Below, piece by piece: positions 1-6,919 of a stretch of 7,852 bases of DNA. The translations under genes and the position numbers were made by a program. The DNA comes from Candidatus Omnitrophota bacterium. GTDB taxonomy: Bacteria; Omnitrophota; Gorgyraeia; Duberdicusellales; 4484-171. The DNA is taken from NCBI GenBank assembly GCA_030631705.1, contig DAOVKQ010000020.1, positions 1-7,852 on the forward strand, given 5' to 3'. Positions within the stretch are counted from its first letter, which is position 1. Every line of letters starts with the position of its first letter. The notes beneath the pieces are model-generated. The model was not told where the DNA came from and made no database searches. It worked only from the letters and a program-made list of their open reading frames with translations.

Positions 1-1
1 C

Positions 2-124
2 GTAAGTATCGGTATTGCCGCCTACCCCAAAGACTCCTCCAATAAAAAAATCCTCATCAAGAAGGCTGACCAAGCACTATATGAAGCTAAAAGAAGAGGG
101 AAAAACAGGGTAGTCCTTGCTTAG
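2..124 (+). CDS. Diguanylate cyclase (GGDEF domain), C-terminal end, partial
   Basis: The reading frame is open from the window edge to a TAG at 122-124 and gives 40 residues, starting VSIGIAAYP and continuing with ADQALYEAK and GKNRV. These are the last conserved blocks of a GGDEF domain: the vSiGia-yP strand, the AD-ALY-AK helix and the G-NRV end. GGDEF proteins make the second messenger cyclic di-GMP from two GTP. The catalytic GG(D/E)EF loop and any sensor or membrane domain lie left of the window, so activity cannot be judged. The protein ends three residues after the NRV motif, so nothing follows the GGDEF domain. It converges on the secretin gene with 22 bp between the stop codons. No convincing terminator hairpin is visible there. 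A link between this enzyme and the secretion system is only inferred from proximity. Confidence 0.9.
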   Translation, partial: VSIGIAAYPKDSSNKKILIKKADQALYEAKRRGKNRVVLA

Positions 125-146
125 AAAGGAACAGCTTATTTGAGGG

Positions 147-2069
147 CTAATCGAATTCGAAGGAAATGGGGATAGAAAAAGCCTGCTGTTTCTGCTTTAC
201 GGTTTCCGGGAAAGGTAAAAAAGGAAATATCTCCCCCAAACTCCTTAAAATAAAACTTCTCAATAAAGAATTTTCCCCGTCCTCTTTCTCCATAATAAGC
301 CGGGGGTCTCCTTTAAGATTTCCCTTAGAATCAATAATAAAGAATAAAGACATTTTGCCATTTATCTTCTCTAATTTTTCTTGGGAGTAATTATTTTTTA
401 AAGACCTGTGTATCTTCGAATAAAGAAGCCGGTAATACTCCTGCAGCGAAGATATCAAAGGCTTTTTCTCTATCAGCGTATTTTCATTCTCCTCTATCTC
501 TGTTTCCGTATCGGCTTTTATGCTTTCATCTTCCTCGAAAGAAACGGGTTCTTCTTCGATTTCTTTCTCTTTGGTTATTATACGGGGAGTCAATAGTATT
601 ACTATTTCTGTTTTATCTATATCTTCGGTTGTCTGCGTAAAAAGATTCCCGAGCAAAGGCACACTACTTAAAAAAGGAACCCTACTTTTTGCAGTTACCT
701 TTTTGTCCCGAATCAGGCCGGCTAAAAGTATCGTCTCTCCGTCTTTAACCATTACTATGGTTTCTGCTTCGGTAGTGGTTACTACCGGAACTTTGGCTAT
801 CTCCCTTCCTTCGCTATCTTTCAGGGTTTCGTAACGTTCAAATGAAGTAATTTCGGGCTTTATCTTCATAGTTATATTCCCCAGGGAATTTATCTCGGGT
901 GTAACCGAAAGAGTTACTCCTAAATCAATAAAATTTACGGAAGGAGAACTTGTGGTGGTAGCTTCGCTCTGGGTAAGAGTTGCTGTTATGTAAACATCTT
1001 TACTGCCCACTAATATTTTTGCCTCTTGATTATTTAAAACCGTAATCCTGGGAGTGGAAAGAGTATTCGTTTCCCCTTCTGTTTTTAAAAACTGTAATAT
1101 GCCTCTTATGTCCCCGCGGCCGAAGCCCGTTATAGTAGTATAGCTGGAAAGCCCCAGGTCAATATCCACTGCCGGCATTTTGGTTGTAGTTGACAATAGG
1201 GGCAATTCCTCGAAAAGAGCCTCCCAATTTACGCCGAAATTGTTATCTTTGGATAAAACAACTTCTATGATCTGAGCCTCGATAAGCACCTGATAAGGTT
1301 CTTCATCAAAGGCGCTTACCAGTTCTTCGATTTTTTCTATCTTCCGGGGAGTATCGGTGACAATGATTTTATTAGTCCTTTCATCTACCCTTACCCTGCC
1401 CATATTTTTCGTAAGCGCTTCTTCGATTTTTGTTGCCAGTTCCTCAGCCTGGGCATAATCCAATTGAAAAACTCTGGTAACAAAAGCCGTATCAAGGCTT
1501 TTGATTACTCTTTCCATTTCTTCTATTTTAACAGGCGTATCCCTTAAAATTATTGTATTGGCTCTATCATCGGCAATTATTTTGCCTATTTTACTTTTAA
1601 TCTGTTCCAAAATTTTTTTTACGTTTTCAACTTCCCCATGCTTTAACTTTACGATTTTCACCCCGGTCTTATTGTGAAACTTCTCGCCGTAAAGCAGCTC
1701 ATAATCCTTATTGGTCATTACCTTCAGGACATTATCCTGTTCTTCATAAGCCAAGTCATTAGCCACAAGTATTATCTTAAGCGCCTCTGTTACATCTACA
1801 TCTTTTAGAAATATCGTAACTTTACCCCTTACATTATTGCCGGTAATTATATTTAAACCGCTCTTTTTAGCCAAAATTTTCAAAACATCCAATATATCCA
1901 TTCCTTTTAATTCAAGAGTTATCTTTTGGCTATCCTCTTCTGCGGTTTCATCAGGGGCTGGGGTAACATCCTGAGTTGTAGGCTGAGTACCGGTAAAGGC
2001 AGGATCCGGAGATATTAAAAAAGAGATACTTACGAACCATACACTTATTAACATCTTTATCATTCTCAT
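147..2069 (-). CDS. gspD: Secretin (GspD/PilQ family) with a TonB/TolA-like C-terminal domain
   Basis: This 640-residue protein should form the outer-membrane channel of a type II secretion or type IV pilus-like machine. Residues 1-25 look like a Sec signal peptide: basic start, hydrophobic stretch, small residues near PDPAF. Residues 49-118 resemble the N0/STN domain (DVLKILAKKSGLNI, RGKVTIFLKDV). Two similar KH-like N domains follow at about 136-193 and 197-255, each carrying a DTP-KIE motif. The secretin core spans about 255-498, with VPFLSSVPLLGNLF at 464-477 and TEIVILLTPRII near its end. Residues 501-531 are a Glu/Asp-rich linker. Residues 539-640 resemble a TonB/TolA C-terminal domain (FFIIDSKGNL, PFLPFPE, final ISFEFD). 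GspD normally has four N domains, so the N region is closer to a short GspD or PilQ. The ATG at 2069 lies just after a GGGGGT stretch, 17 bp from the gspC-like stop. The family is certain; the choice between GspD and PilQ is not. Confidence 0.93.
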   Translation of the reverse strand: MRMIKMLISVWFVSISFLISPDPAFTGTQPTTQDVTPAPDETAEEDSQKITLELKGMDILDVLKILAKKSGLNIITGNNVRGKVTIFLKDVDVTEALKIILVANDLAYEEQDNVLKVMTNKDYELLYGEKFHNKTGVKIVKLKHGEVENVKKILEQIKSKIGKIIADDRANTIILRDTPVKIEEMERVIKSLDTAFVTRVFQLDYAQAEELATKIEEALTKNMGRVRVDERTNKIIVTDTPRKIEKIEELVSAFDEEPYQVLIEAQIIEVVLSKDNNFGVNWEALFEELPLLSTTTKMPAVDIDLGLSSYTTITGFGRGDIRGILQFLKTEGETNTLSTPRITVLNNQEAKILVGSKDVYITATLTQSEATTTSSPSVNFIDLGVTLSVTPEINSLGNITMKIKPEITSFERYETLKDSEGREIAKVPVVTTTEAETIVMVKDGETILLAGLIRDKKVTAKSRVPFLSSVPLLGNLFTQTTEDIDKTEIVILLTPRIITKEKEIEEEPVSFEEDESIKADTETEIEENENTLIEKKPLISSLQEYYRLLYSKIHRSLKNNYSQEKLEKINGKMSLFFIIDSKGNLKGDPRLIMEKEDGENSLLRSFILRSLGEIFPFLPFPETVKQKQQAFSIPISFEFD

Positions 2070-2086
2070 TTTACCCCCGGTATACT

Positions 2087-2608
2087 TTATAAAGATATTT
2101 CAAAAATTTTACCTTTATACTTAAAGATCGCTTTACTCTCCAATATATCCTCTATCTCTATTTCGTCGATGAAATCACCTTTATAAACAGAATATATTTT
2201 CTTTGTCCGGCGATCTTCAATAACCGCATAATATTCTTTATCTTTTATAATCCCCCTAAGGTTAAGATTCTTAATTGCCTGCTCCGCCGCTAAATCAGCC
2301 GGTATCAAATCATCTCTATTGAAAGTTAGAGATTTAAATAGCTGTTTCCGGCTAATCTCCTCATTATAATATTCTATAGGGGGAAGTTTCTTTGTTTCTT
2401 TCATATTTACTTCGCCGCTTTCTTTATACCTTAGCGAAGCAATTTTATCTTTAACCGGTTTAGTCAGCAAATAATCAAATATAGTGCAGACAACAAGAAC
2501 AATCAATATTATTAAAAGTGCTCCCTTAACCAATATCCATGATGCATCGGCACTTTTACCTTGTTTGCGCCTGATGCGGGAAAACAGCGTAGAAGTATTT
2601 TTATTCAC
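2087..2608 (-). CDS. gspC: GspC-like inner-membrane clamp protein linking platform and secretin
   Basis: This is a 173-residue bitopic membrane protein. It has a basic cytoplasmic N-terminus (1-24), one transmembrane helix at about 25-47, a charged linker, and a periplasmic domain at about 112-173. The segment EEISRKQLF at 83-91 resembles the start of the GspC homology region. The C-terminal part (LNLRGIIKDKEYYAVIEDR, then an IYSVYKGD strand and GKIFEISL) has the small beta-rich pattern of GspC HR / PilP domains, which bind secretin N0. Its place directly before the secretin gene, with 17 bp between them, matches the usual gspC-gspD order. No PDZ domain follows, so it is shorter than classical GspC. 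The start is GTG at 2608, overlapping the upstream merR stop as GTGA. No good Shine-Dalgarno is seen, so translational coupling is likely. PilP-like is the main alternative name. Confidence 0.78.
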   Translation of the reverse strand: MNKNTSTLFSRIRRKQGKSADASWILVKGALLIILIVLVVCTIFDYLLTKPVKDKIASLRYKESGEVNMKETKKLPPIEYYNEEISRKQLFKSLTFNRDDLIPADLAAEQAIKNLNLRGIIKDKEYYAVIEDRRTKKIYSVYKGDFIDEIEIEDILESKAIFKYKGKIFEISL

Positions 2609-2826
2609 TTTTTCAATAATTTCTTAATTTCTTTTAAAGTTTTTCTTTTTCTCCGCCAACCTCTTATCTCTTTCAGTTTTTCTACGGTTTGCTTATTAAA
2701 ATAGCGGAAATTTGTTTCAGGGCTTCTATCGGCCTCTTTAATCAAGCCTATCCTTAAATAGTATTTTATGGTATGGATAGACTGGCCGGTAATCTTGGAT
2801 AAATCTTTAATTAAATAAATTGACAT
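2605..2826 (-). CDS. Small MerR-type helix-turn-helix protein, DNA-binding domain only
   Basis: The 73 residues match just the winged HTH of MerR-family regulators. YLIKDLSKITGQSIHTIKYY is the recognition HTH, followed by a LRIGLIKEADR turn and an FRYFNKQTVEKLKEI wing and helix, then a basic tail (RGWRRKRKTLKEIKKLLKK). There is no effector-binding domain and almost no dimerisation coiled coil, whereas classical MerR proteins run well past 110 residues. Similar stand-alone domains occur in excisionases and small regulators, so its target and partner are unknown. It is the first gene after a strong predicted promoter and shares a 4-bp GTGA overlap with the gspC-like gene, so the two must be co-transcribed. 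This suggests, by inference, autoregulation or control of the gspC-gspD module. The ATG at 2826 has only a weak upstream purine stretch. Confidence 0.85.
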   Translation of the reverse strand: MSIYLIKDLSKITGQSIHTIKYYLRIGLIKEADRSPETNFRYFNKQTVEKLKEIRGWRRKRKTLKEIKKLLKK

Positions 2827-2874
2827 CTTTTCAACTGCCTCTACTCGCCAATTAGAGAGTAAACCCCTTAATTA

Positions 2875-2903
2875 AAGATACACCTCCTGCTGCGCCTTGT
2901 CAA
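2875..2903 (-). promoter_or_regulatory. Predicted sigma70-type promoter for merR-gspC-gspD
   Basis: On the minus strand TTGACA (2903-2898) is a perfect -35 box. It is followed by a 17-bp spacer and TATCTT (2880-2875), which matches four of six -10 positions. Transcription would begin near 2868, leaving a leader of about 42 nt before the merR ATG. Long A/T runs and a 10-bp tandem repeat lie just upstream. The 17-bp spacer is normal, unlike the 19-20 bp spacers of promoters that classical MerR activators untwist. No strong terminator separates the upstream pilO-like gene, so read-through from the main operon is also possible. Confidence 0.6.
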
Positions 2904-2910
2904 CAAAAAA

Positions 2911-2930
2911 GCGGATAAAAGCGGATAAAA
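2911..2930. repeat. Two tandem copies of a 10-bp unit just upstream of the -35 box
   Basis: GCGGATAAAA occurs twice in direct succession on the plus strand, flanked by further A runs. On the minus strand it lies 7 bp upstream of the TTGACA box, roughly -43 to -62 from the predicted start. The unit length is one DNA helical turn, so both copies face the same side of the helix. It could be a regulator-binding site or an A/T-rich promoter-enhancing element. A 12-bp perfect palindrome (AAAAATATTTTT, 2936-2947) lies a few bases further upstream. Confidence 0.6.
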
Positions 2931-2997
2931 AATATAAAAATATTTTTGGGTTTATATCTTCGGTGAGTCTTTAAACGGCTGCCGTAAAATTAAGTCA

Positions 2998-3552
2998 TTA
3001 CTCCAGAGGCAGCAATAATATTTTGCTTATTTGCAGGCTGCCTCTTAAAATCCGGCCGGATGCATTTTTGGCACTTAGCCGCAGGCCATCTATTCTAATT
3101 AAATTGGGAGAGCTTTGAAGGCCGTAAATAAATTTGATAAGGGAATTCATATCTGTTTCCACTTTCACCTCTACCGTATATTTCTTATAGTACTCCGATT
3201 CTTTCAGACCTGCGGGTTTGATATCTGCGATATACACCCGGGAATCTTTCGCGCTATTCTCAACCTCCTGAAAAAAAAACGCCTCTTCTTCCTCATCGGA
3301 ACCTGCCTGTTTTATATATGAAATATAACTATTATACTGCCGGGTAATAGAATCTTTTCTGGAAATAATTCTATTTTTTTTCTCCAGCTCGGCCTCTCTG
3401 GCCATAATCTTTTTGTTCAGCTCATTCAGCTTCCCGGCCTGAGGTTCAACTATAAAATTATACCCGAAAATGGCCAATATAACGGCTGCCATTAAACAAA
3501 AAATGTTTTTCTCTCTTTTTGATAAAACGATTGAAGTTTGTTTTCTACTCAT
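2998..3552 (-). CDS. pilO: PilO/GspM-like inner-membrane platform protein
   Basis: The protein has 184 residues from the chosen ATG: a short basic N-terminus, one transmembrane helix at about 16-34 (NIFCLMAAVILAIFGYNF), a coiled-coil stretch at about 39-70, and a periplasmic alpha/beta domain at about 92-184 with the ferredoxin-like PilO pattern (VYIADIKPAG, YTVEVKVETDMNSLIKFIYG, LIRIDGLRLS). PilO and GspM pair with PilN/GspL in the periplasm to set up the assembly platform. Here it directly follows the PilM-PilN fusion gene, as expected. The frame extends upstream to a TTG at 3582 (194 residues). I prefer ATG 3552: it lies 10 bp after the upstream TAA, with TAAGG/GGCGCGG purines in between, while the TTG has no Shine-Dalgarno. 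GspM is an equally fair name. Confidence 0.85.
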   Translation of the reverse strand: MSRKQTSIVLSKREKNIFCLMAAVILAIFGYNFIVEPQAGKLNELNKKIMAREAELEKKNRIISRKDSITRQYNSYISYIKQAGSDEEEEAFFFQEVENSAKDSRVYIADIKPAGLKESEYYKKYTVEVKVETDMNSLIKFIYGLQSSPNLIRIDGLRLSAKNASGRILRGSLQISKILLLPLE

Positions 3553-3562
3553 TTTCCGCGCC

Positions 3563-5044
3563 TTACCGAATACTCTCTTCAAAAGATGACAAAAAACAGG
3601 TGATTTGAAAATCGGTTAATTCCTTGCCGCCTATCTTTCTCCTGGAAACATATTTTATTTTCATATCTTCGAAATAAGGCGAACTCTCTAAAACCGCCCC
3701 AAACTTAAAAACATCGGACATAACAAAAGAAGCGCCTTTAAGGGTTAACTTTTCTTTTCCTTCAAGCGCCAGAAAGTTTAAAGAAATCCCCTGGGGTATA
3801 ATTCTATGCAATTCCCTGATGATTTCGATAGTTGAACCGCTGGTATCCAGTCTCTCCCGAATAATTTGCATTAGCGTTAACATATTTTCCATTCTTTTTG
3901 TTTCGACGCCTATTTGATCTATTTTTACACTCAACTCCCTTGAATAAACCCTTTTTTCATACAATTTCTTAAAATGAAACCCTGCTAAATTGCAGATAAT
4001 AGCCAAAACAAGCGCTAAAGCCGTTAGGTAGTTTTTTCTTTGTTTAAGCTTTGATTTTTGAACCTGAATCTCTTTAGGCAGGAGATTTATCTTTACCGAA
4101 CCGGGCCCAAGCATAAGCCCGGCTAAGCATGCTGTAGAAAGAGCTTTTTCTTTAAAATTCGTATCCGCAGCCGCCCCCTTTGCCAAAGGCAGCTTTCTCA
4201 AAAGATTAACCTCTTCCAAAGGAAAAGAAAATCTTTTCGCAAGAATTTTGCCTAAATTGCCGGAACCAATATCAGGATTAAGTAAAACTGCCTTATCGAT
4301 TTTTTGTGAAATATTCTTTCGTTTACACACCTCTAAAGAACGGCTTATTTCATTCAACAGCTTCATCCAGGGATCGCTTTCCGGGCTATCTACCTCAGAT
4401 CCTATTAGATGTTTTGCGCCCACTGACAGGCTGCGGGAAAAAATCAGATTAGATCGGCTGACTATTTCTATGTGTGCGGCTGAATAATCTATATCTATCA
4501 GCAAAATTGTTCCGCCTGAACAAGGAAAAGCCTGAAGATAAGCCTTGCTTACTATCTGAGAACTAAACACTACCTTCTCTATTTTTATTTGAGCCTGGTT
4601 GAATATCTTCAAAAGGCGGCTTACTATATCTTTATGAACAATTACCAGAAACACCCGTGAATAACCCCCCTGCTCAAAACCAATAATCTGAAAATCGACA
4701 ATCGTCTCCTGGGGAAGGTAAGGAATCTCTTTAACGGCATGAAAATCAACCATTCTGCTGATTTCTTCCTTATCTACCGAAGGCAGTTTTAAAAATCTTA
4801 TTGCTGCTTGATGGCGGGCAACAGAAGTAACCACGTAATCTTTTGAAATGCCAAAAGATCTGAAAATCCCGGCTATCTGCCGGGAAATTTGCTCATCTGA
4901 CAATCCTTTTATTTCTCTGGCAATTAGTTTAGTAATTTCCCGGCCTTTAATTCCATAAGAACTTTGGGCTATTTTCAGCCAATCCCCGGTAATTTCCACA
5001 CCTGTTATTGCCTTTTTTCTCTTATATATATTTAAAATCGCCAA
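3563..5044 (-). CDS. pilM: PilM-PilN fusion protein (GspL-like)
   Basis: This 493-residue protein joins two proteins that are usually separate in type IV pilus systems. Residues 1-310 are an actin-like PilM/GspL cytoplasmic domain: GVEITGDWLKIAQ at 15-27 is the phosphate-1 region, LKLPSVDKEEISRMVDFHAV at 85-104 and IPYLPQETIVDFQIIG at 107-122 are PilM signatures, and LLIDIDYSAAHIEI at 181-194 with FSRSLSVG is the phosphate-2 region. Residue 319 begins KINLLP-type PilN sequence (INLLP 319-323). A transmembrane helix follows at about 339-357, then a coiled coil (358-398), then a periplasmic PilN fold (IIPQGISLNFLAL, EKLTLKGAS). GspL has the same topology, so this is functionally GspL. It recruits the ATPase and pairs with PilO/GspM. 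The start is TTG at 5044, supported by a good Shine-Dalgarno. Confidence 0.9.
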   Translation of the reverse strand: MAILNIYKRKKAITGVEITGDWLKIAQSSYGIKGREITKLIAREIKGLSDEQISRQIAGIFRSFGISKDYVVTSVARHQAAIRFLKLPSVDKEEISRMVDFHAVKEIPYLPQETIVDFQIIGFEQGGYSRVFLVIVHKDIVSRLLKIFNQAQIKIEKVVFSSQIVSKAYLQAFPCSGGTILLIDIDYSAAHIEIVSRSNLIFSRSLSVGAKHLIGSEVDSPESDPWMKLLNEISRSLEVCKRKNISQKIDKAVLLNPDIGSGNLGKILAKRFSFPLEEVNLLRKLPLAKGAAADTNFKEKALSTACLAGLMLGPGSVKINLLPKEIQVQKSKLKQRKNYLTALALVLAIICNLAGFHFKKLYEKRVYSRELSVKIDQIGVETKRMENMLTLMQIIRERLDTSGSTIEIIRELHRIIPQGISLNFLALEGKEKLTLKGASFVMSDVFKFGAVLESSPYFEDMKIKYVSRRKIGGKELTDFQITCFLSSFEESIR

Positions 5045-5049
5045 AACAT

Positions 5050-5057
5050 CTCTCCCT
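5050..5057 (-). promoter_or_regulatory. Ribosome-binding site supporting the TTG start of pilM-pilN
   Basis: On the minus strand AGGGAGAG ends just before ATGTT-TTG, placing the AGGGAG core 7 nt from the TTG at 5044. An ATG at 5049 is in another frame, and the in-frame codons upstream (GTT, GAT) are not starts. The site therefore fixes TTG as the start. Confidence 0.65.
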
Positions 5058-5081
5058 AATAATAATGTCCGGGGAACGTAC

Positions 5082-6176
5082 TTAATTTACCTGCCAATAT
5101 TTCAAAACAGAACGGCTCTTTTTCTGTTCACGGCTAACCACACAAGTTATAGTTCGCTTTACCCTGCCGTCTTTTAATTTACCCCTGGAACAAATTGTAA
5201 AAGCGCTGGATTTAGTAGTCAAAAACTCTTTATATTGGGGATTATTGATATCCATAATATCCGGCCCCCTCCCTGTATAATCATAAGGATAAAGTATGAT
5301 ATCAGCCCCCTCGGCAGCCTGAACAAACCAGCCGTTATCTTCTTCGGTATCAATATCTCCGTCTTCACCGGTTCTAAAAAGTATTATATCCTGAATTAAA
5401 TCTTTATCCATACCTAAAATAGATAAAACTTGCGGGCCCGCAGTATTTATATTTATTTTACCGCTGCCATAAACAGTAATTAAATCTTTGATTTCGGTAA
5501 AAACCCTAACCGCTTCCTCTTCCGCTTTTTTCTTTGTGTAATTTTTTTCCCGGAAATAAAAGTATTCCAACACGTTCAAAAGCTCTTCGGGCAAATCAAG
5601 AGGGGCGTTCTTGACATAATCCGTATCATCGGCATCGCTGGCAAACATAGAATTGCTATCTTCATCTATCCAATCAATAAAAACACTAACCATACTTTTC
5701 GGAGAAGGAACATCCGCGTAATCAAAAAGATTTTCTACCACTTTCCTAAATTTTTCATCCGGGGCACCGCCCATAATCTTTTCTCTCATTACCTTATTTA
5801 TATTAATCTTTCTCTCTTCATCCACTACTCCATAAATTAGCCTCCCTTCTTCGCCGCCGTAAGCTATTGAAAAACTCCCTTCCCCCAAAGGAACATCTCT
5901 AAATAAAACTTCCGGGTTCAGCTGTAAATCTCTATTGAAAGTAATTCCGCACTGGTTTAAAGTATCGAGATTTTTGTTCTGGTCTGAATTTATAGCTAAA
6001 ACTGCATTTTCCACTCCTGCTTTAGCCAGATAAAAAGCTTTCTCTGTATCCCGCTGAAAACCCGCTAATCTCACCTCAAGGCCCATCCTGTAATTCAGGC
6101 TTATTGATAACACTACCAATATAGTCAGTATCCATAAAGTAATTAAAATTATAGAGCCTTTTTTCAGCGCTAACAC
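5082..6176 (-). CDS. gspK: General secretion pathway protein K, atypical minor pseudopilin
   Basis: The 364 residues fit GspK in length and content. The N-terminus is a class III prepilin signal: KKG at 5-7, then SIILITLWILTILVVLSI. There is no glutamate at mature position 5, as is usual for GspK. The large inserted alpha-domain is recognisable: VVDEERKININKVM (117-130), VFIDWIDEDSN (165-175) with a Asp-rich stretch to 187, PEELLNVLEYF (196-206), and GKININTAGPQVLSILGMD (239-257), a helix-hairpin-helix-like block. The acidic residues fit the calcium-binding site known in GspK. GspK caps the pseudopilus tip with GspI and GspJ, and its gene follows gspJ with a 32-bp gap. The start is GTG at 6176, behind a modest AGCAGG sequence. 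Its periplasmic part should be processed by a prepilin peptidase not encoded in this window. Confidence 0.93.
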   Translation of the reverse strand: MLALKKGSIILITLWILTILVVLSISLNYRMGLEVRLAGFQRDTEKAFYLAKAGVENAVLAINSDQNKNLDTLNQCGITFNRDLQLNPEVLFRDVPLGEGSFSIAYGGEEGRLIYGVVDEERKININKVMREKIMGGAPDEKFRKVVENLFDYADVPSPKSMVSVFIDWIDEDSNSMFASDADDTDYVKNAPLDLPEELLNVLEYFYFREKNYTKKKAEEEAVRVFTEIKDLITVYGSGKININTAGPQVLSILGMDKDLIQDIILFRTGEDGDIDTEEDNGWFVQAAEGADIILYPYDYTGRGPDIMDINNPQYKEFLTTKSSAFTICSRGKLKDGRVKRTITCVVSREQKKSRSVLKYWQVN

Positions 6177-6208
6177 TTTGATAACCTGCTATCCCTATAC
6201 AATAAGTA

Positions 6209-6919
6209 TTACTCTATTGCTATGTTCAGCTCACCGGGCTTTCCCATGGGAATATAAACCTGCCGCATTAAAGTAACCTGTTGGGAGGAATCTTTCTCTA
6301 TAAGCGTTAAAAACATCCTTACTCCCCGGGGAGGATAAGGAAATTTCTCCTTAAAAAGCCACTCATCCTGCCATTGCGAATGAACTTCTTCACCTTCTTT
6401 TTTCTCGTAATAATATTGAAATTTCAAATCTTTTACCTCTACGGCCAATATTTCGGGGAGTGATTCTGTTTTTCCCTGGATATCGGTAAAAGATTCTTCC
6501 CATCTTTTTAATGTATAAAAATCCCTGCCCTGGCTTTGTTCAAGGAAATAACTCACTCTTCCTAAGGCAAATTGGCTCTCTTTATCCGGAGCAGCCGCAT
6601 TAATAAGGGAAGGAAAAGATATTTTATTGTTTTCGCCTTCAAAAAACAAATCCAATTTTTTATAATAAACAGGCGGGGCATTTTTTAGCTCTCGGGCCAG
6701 CATATTTAAAGTTAATCTTGCCTGTTGATAAAGGCCGCCGTCATACTGGCCTCTCTTCCAGATTTCCATTCCCGCGCCTAATAAAGAATACATAGTTACC
6801 GCGACTACAGAAAATAAGGCCATTGCCAATAAAATTTCAATAAAAGTAAACCCTGTTAGAGATTTAACTTTAATGAGTTGGGCTTTCTCTAACCAGGCAA
6901 ATTTTTTCTTATCCTTCAT
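6209..6919 (-). CDS. gspJ: General secretion pathway protein J, minor pseudopilin
   Basis: The 236-residue product has a prepilin cleavage and methylation motif at 20-28 (SLTG then FTFIE), with Glu at mature position 5, followed by a hydrophobic helix (ILLAMALFSVVAVTMYSLL). After it come typical GspJ features: RLTLNMLARELKNAPPVYY (68-86), and a beta-rich C-domain with VEVKDLKFQYYYEK and a PRGVRMFLTLIEKD strand. GspJ forms the pseudopilus tip with GspI and GspK. The 23-residue leader before the cleavage glycine is long for a pseudopilin. It contains no other ATG, GTG or TTG that would give a more usual length with a good Shine-Dalgarno. The ATG at 6919 lies inside the end of gspI, an 11-bp overlap, so translation is probably coupled. 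Confidence 0.92.
   Translation of the reverse strand: MKDKKKFAWLEKAQLIKVKSLTGFTFIEILLAMALFSVVAVTMYSLLGAGMEIWKRGQYDGGLYQQARLTLNMLARELKNAPPVYYKKLDLFFEGENNKISFPSLINAAAPDKESQFALGRVSYFLEQSQGRDFYTLKRWEESFTDIQGKTESLPEILAVEVKDLKFQYYYEKKEGEEVHSQWQDEWLFKEKFPYPPRGVRMFLTLIEKDSSQQVTLMRQVYIPMGKPGELNIAIE

Noticed and set aside
113..134. Possible terminator hairpin TCCTT/AAGGA between the diguanylate cyclase and secretin
   Set aside because: The stem is only 5 bp with no following T run on either strand.
166..834. Plus-strand open frames within the secretin gene (166-390, 408-596, 520-834)
   Set aside because: They lie antisense to a well-supported secretin, have no recognisable motifs and look like low-complexity shadows.
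2909..2930. Start of a CRISPR array or integration site from the tandem GCGGATAAAA copies
   Set aside because: There are only two contiguous copies with no spacers, no cas genes and no integrase nearby.
2983..2994. GC-rich palindrome after the pilO-like gene as a terminator
   Set aside because: ACGGC-A-GCCGT leaves a one-base loop, so the usable stem is very short and no T run follows directly.
3115..3321. Plus-strand open frame within the pilO-like gene
   Set aside because: It is antisense to the PilO periplasmic domain; its Phe/Leu/His-rich composition is typical of a shadow frame.
4248..4487. Plus-strand open frame within pilM-pilN
   Set aside because: It is antisense to the conserved PilM domain and shows no motif or ribosome-binding site.
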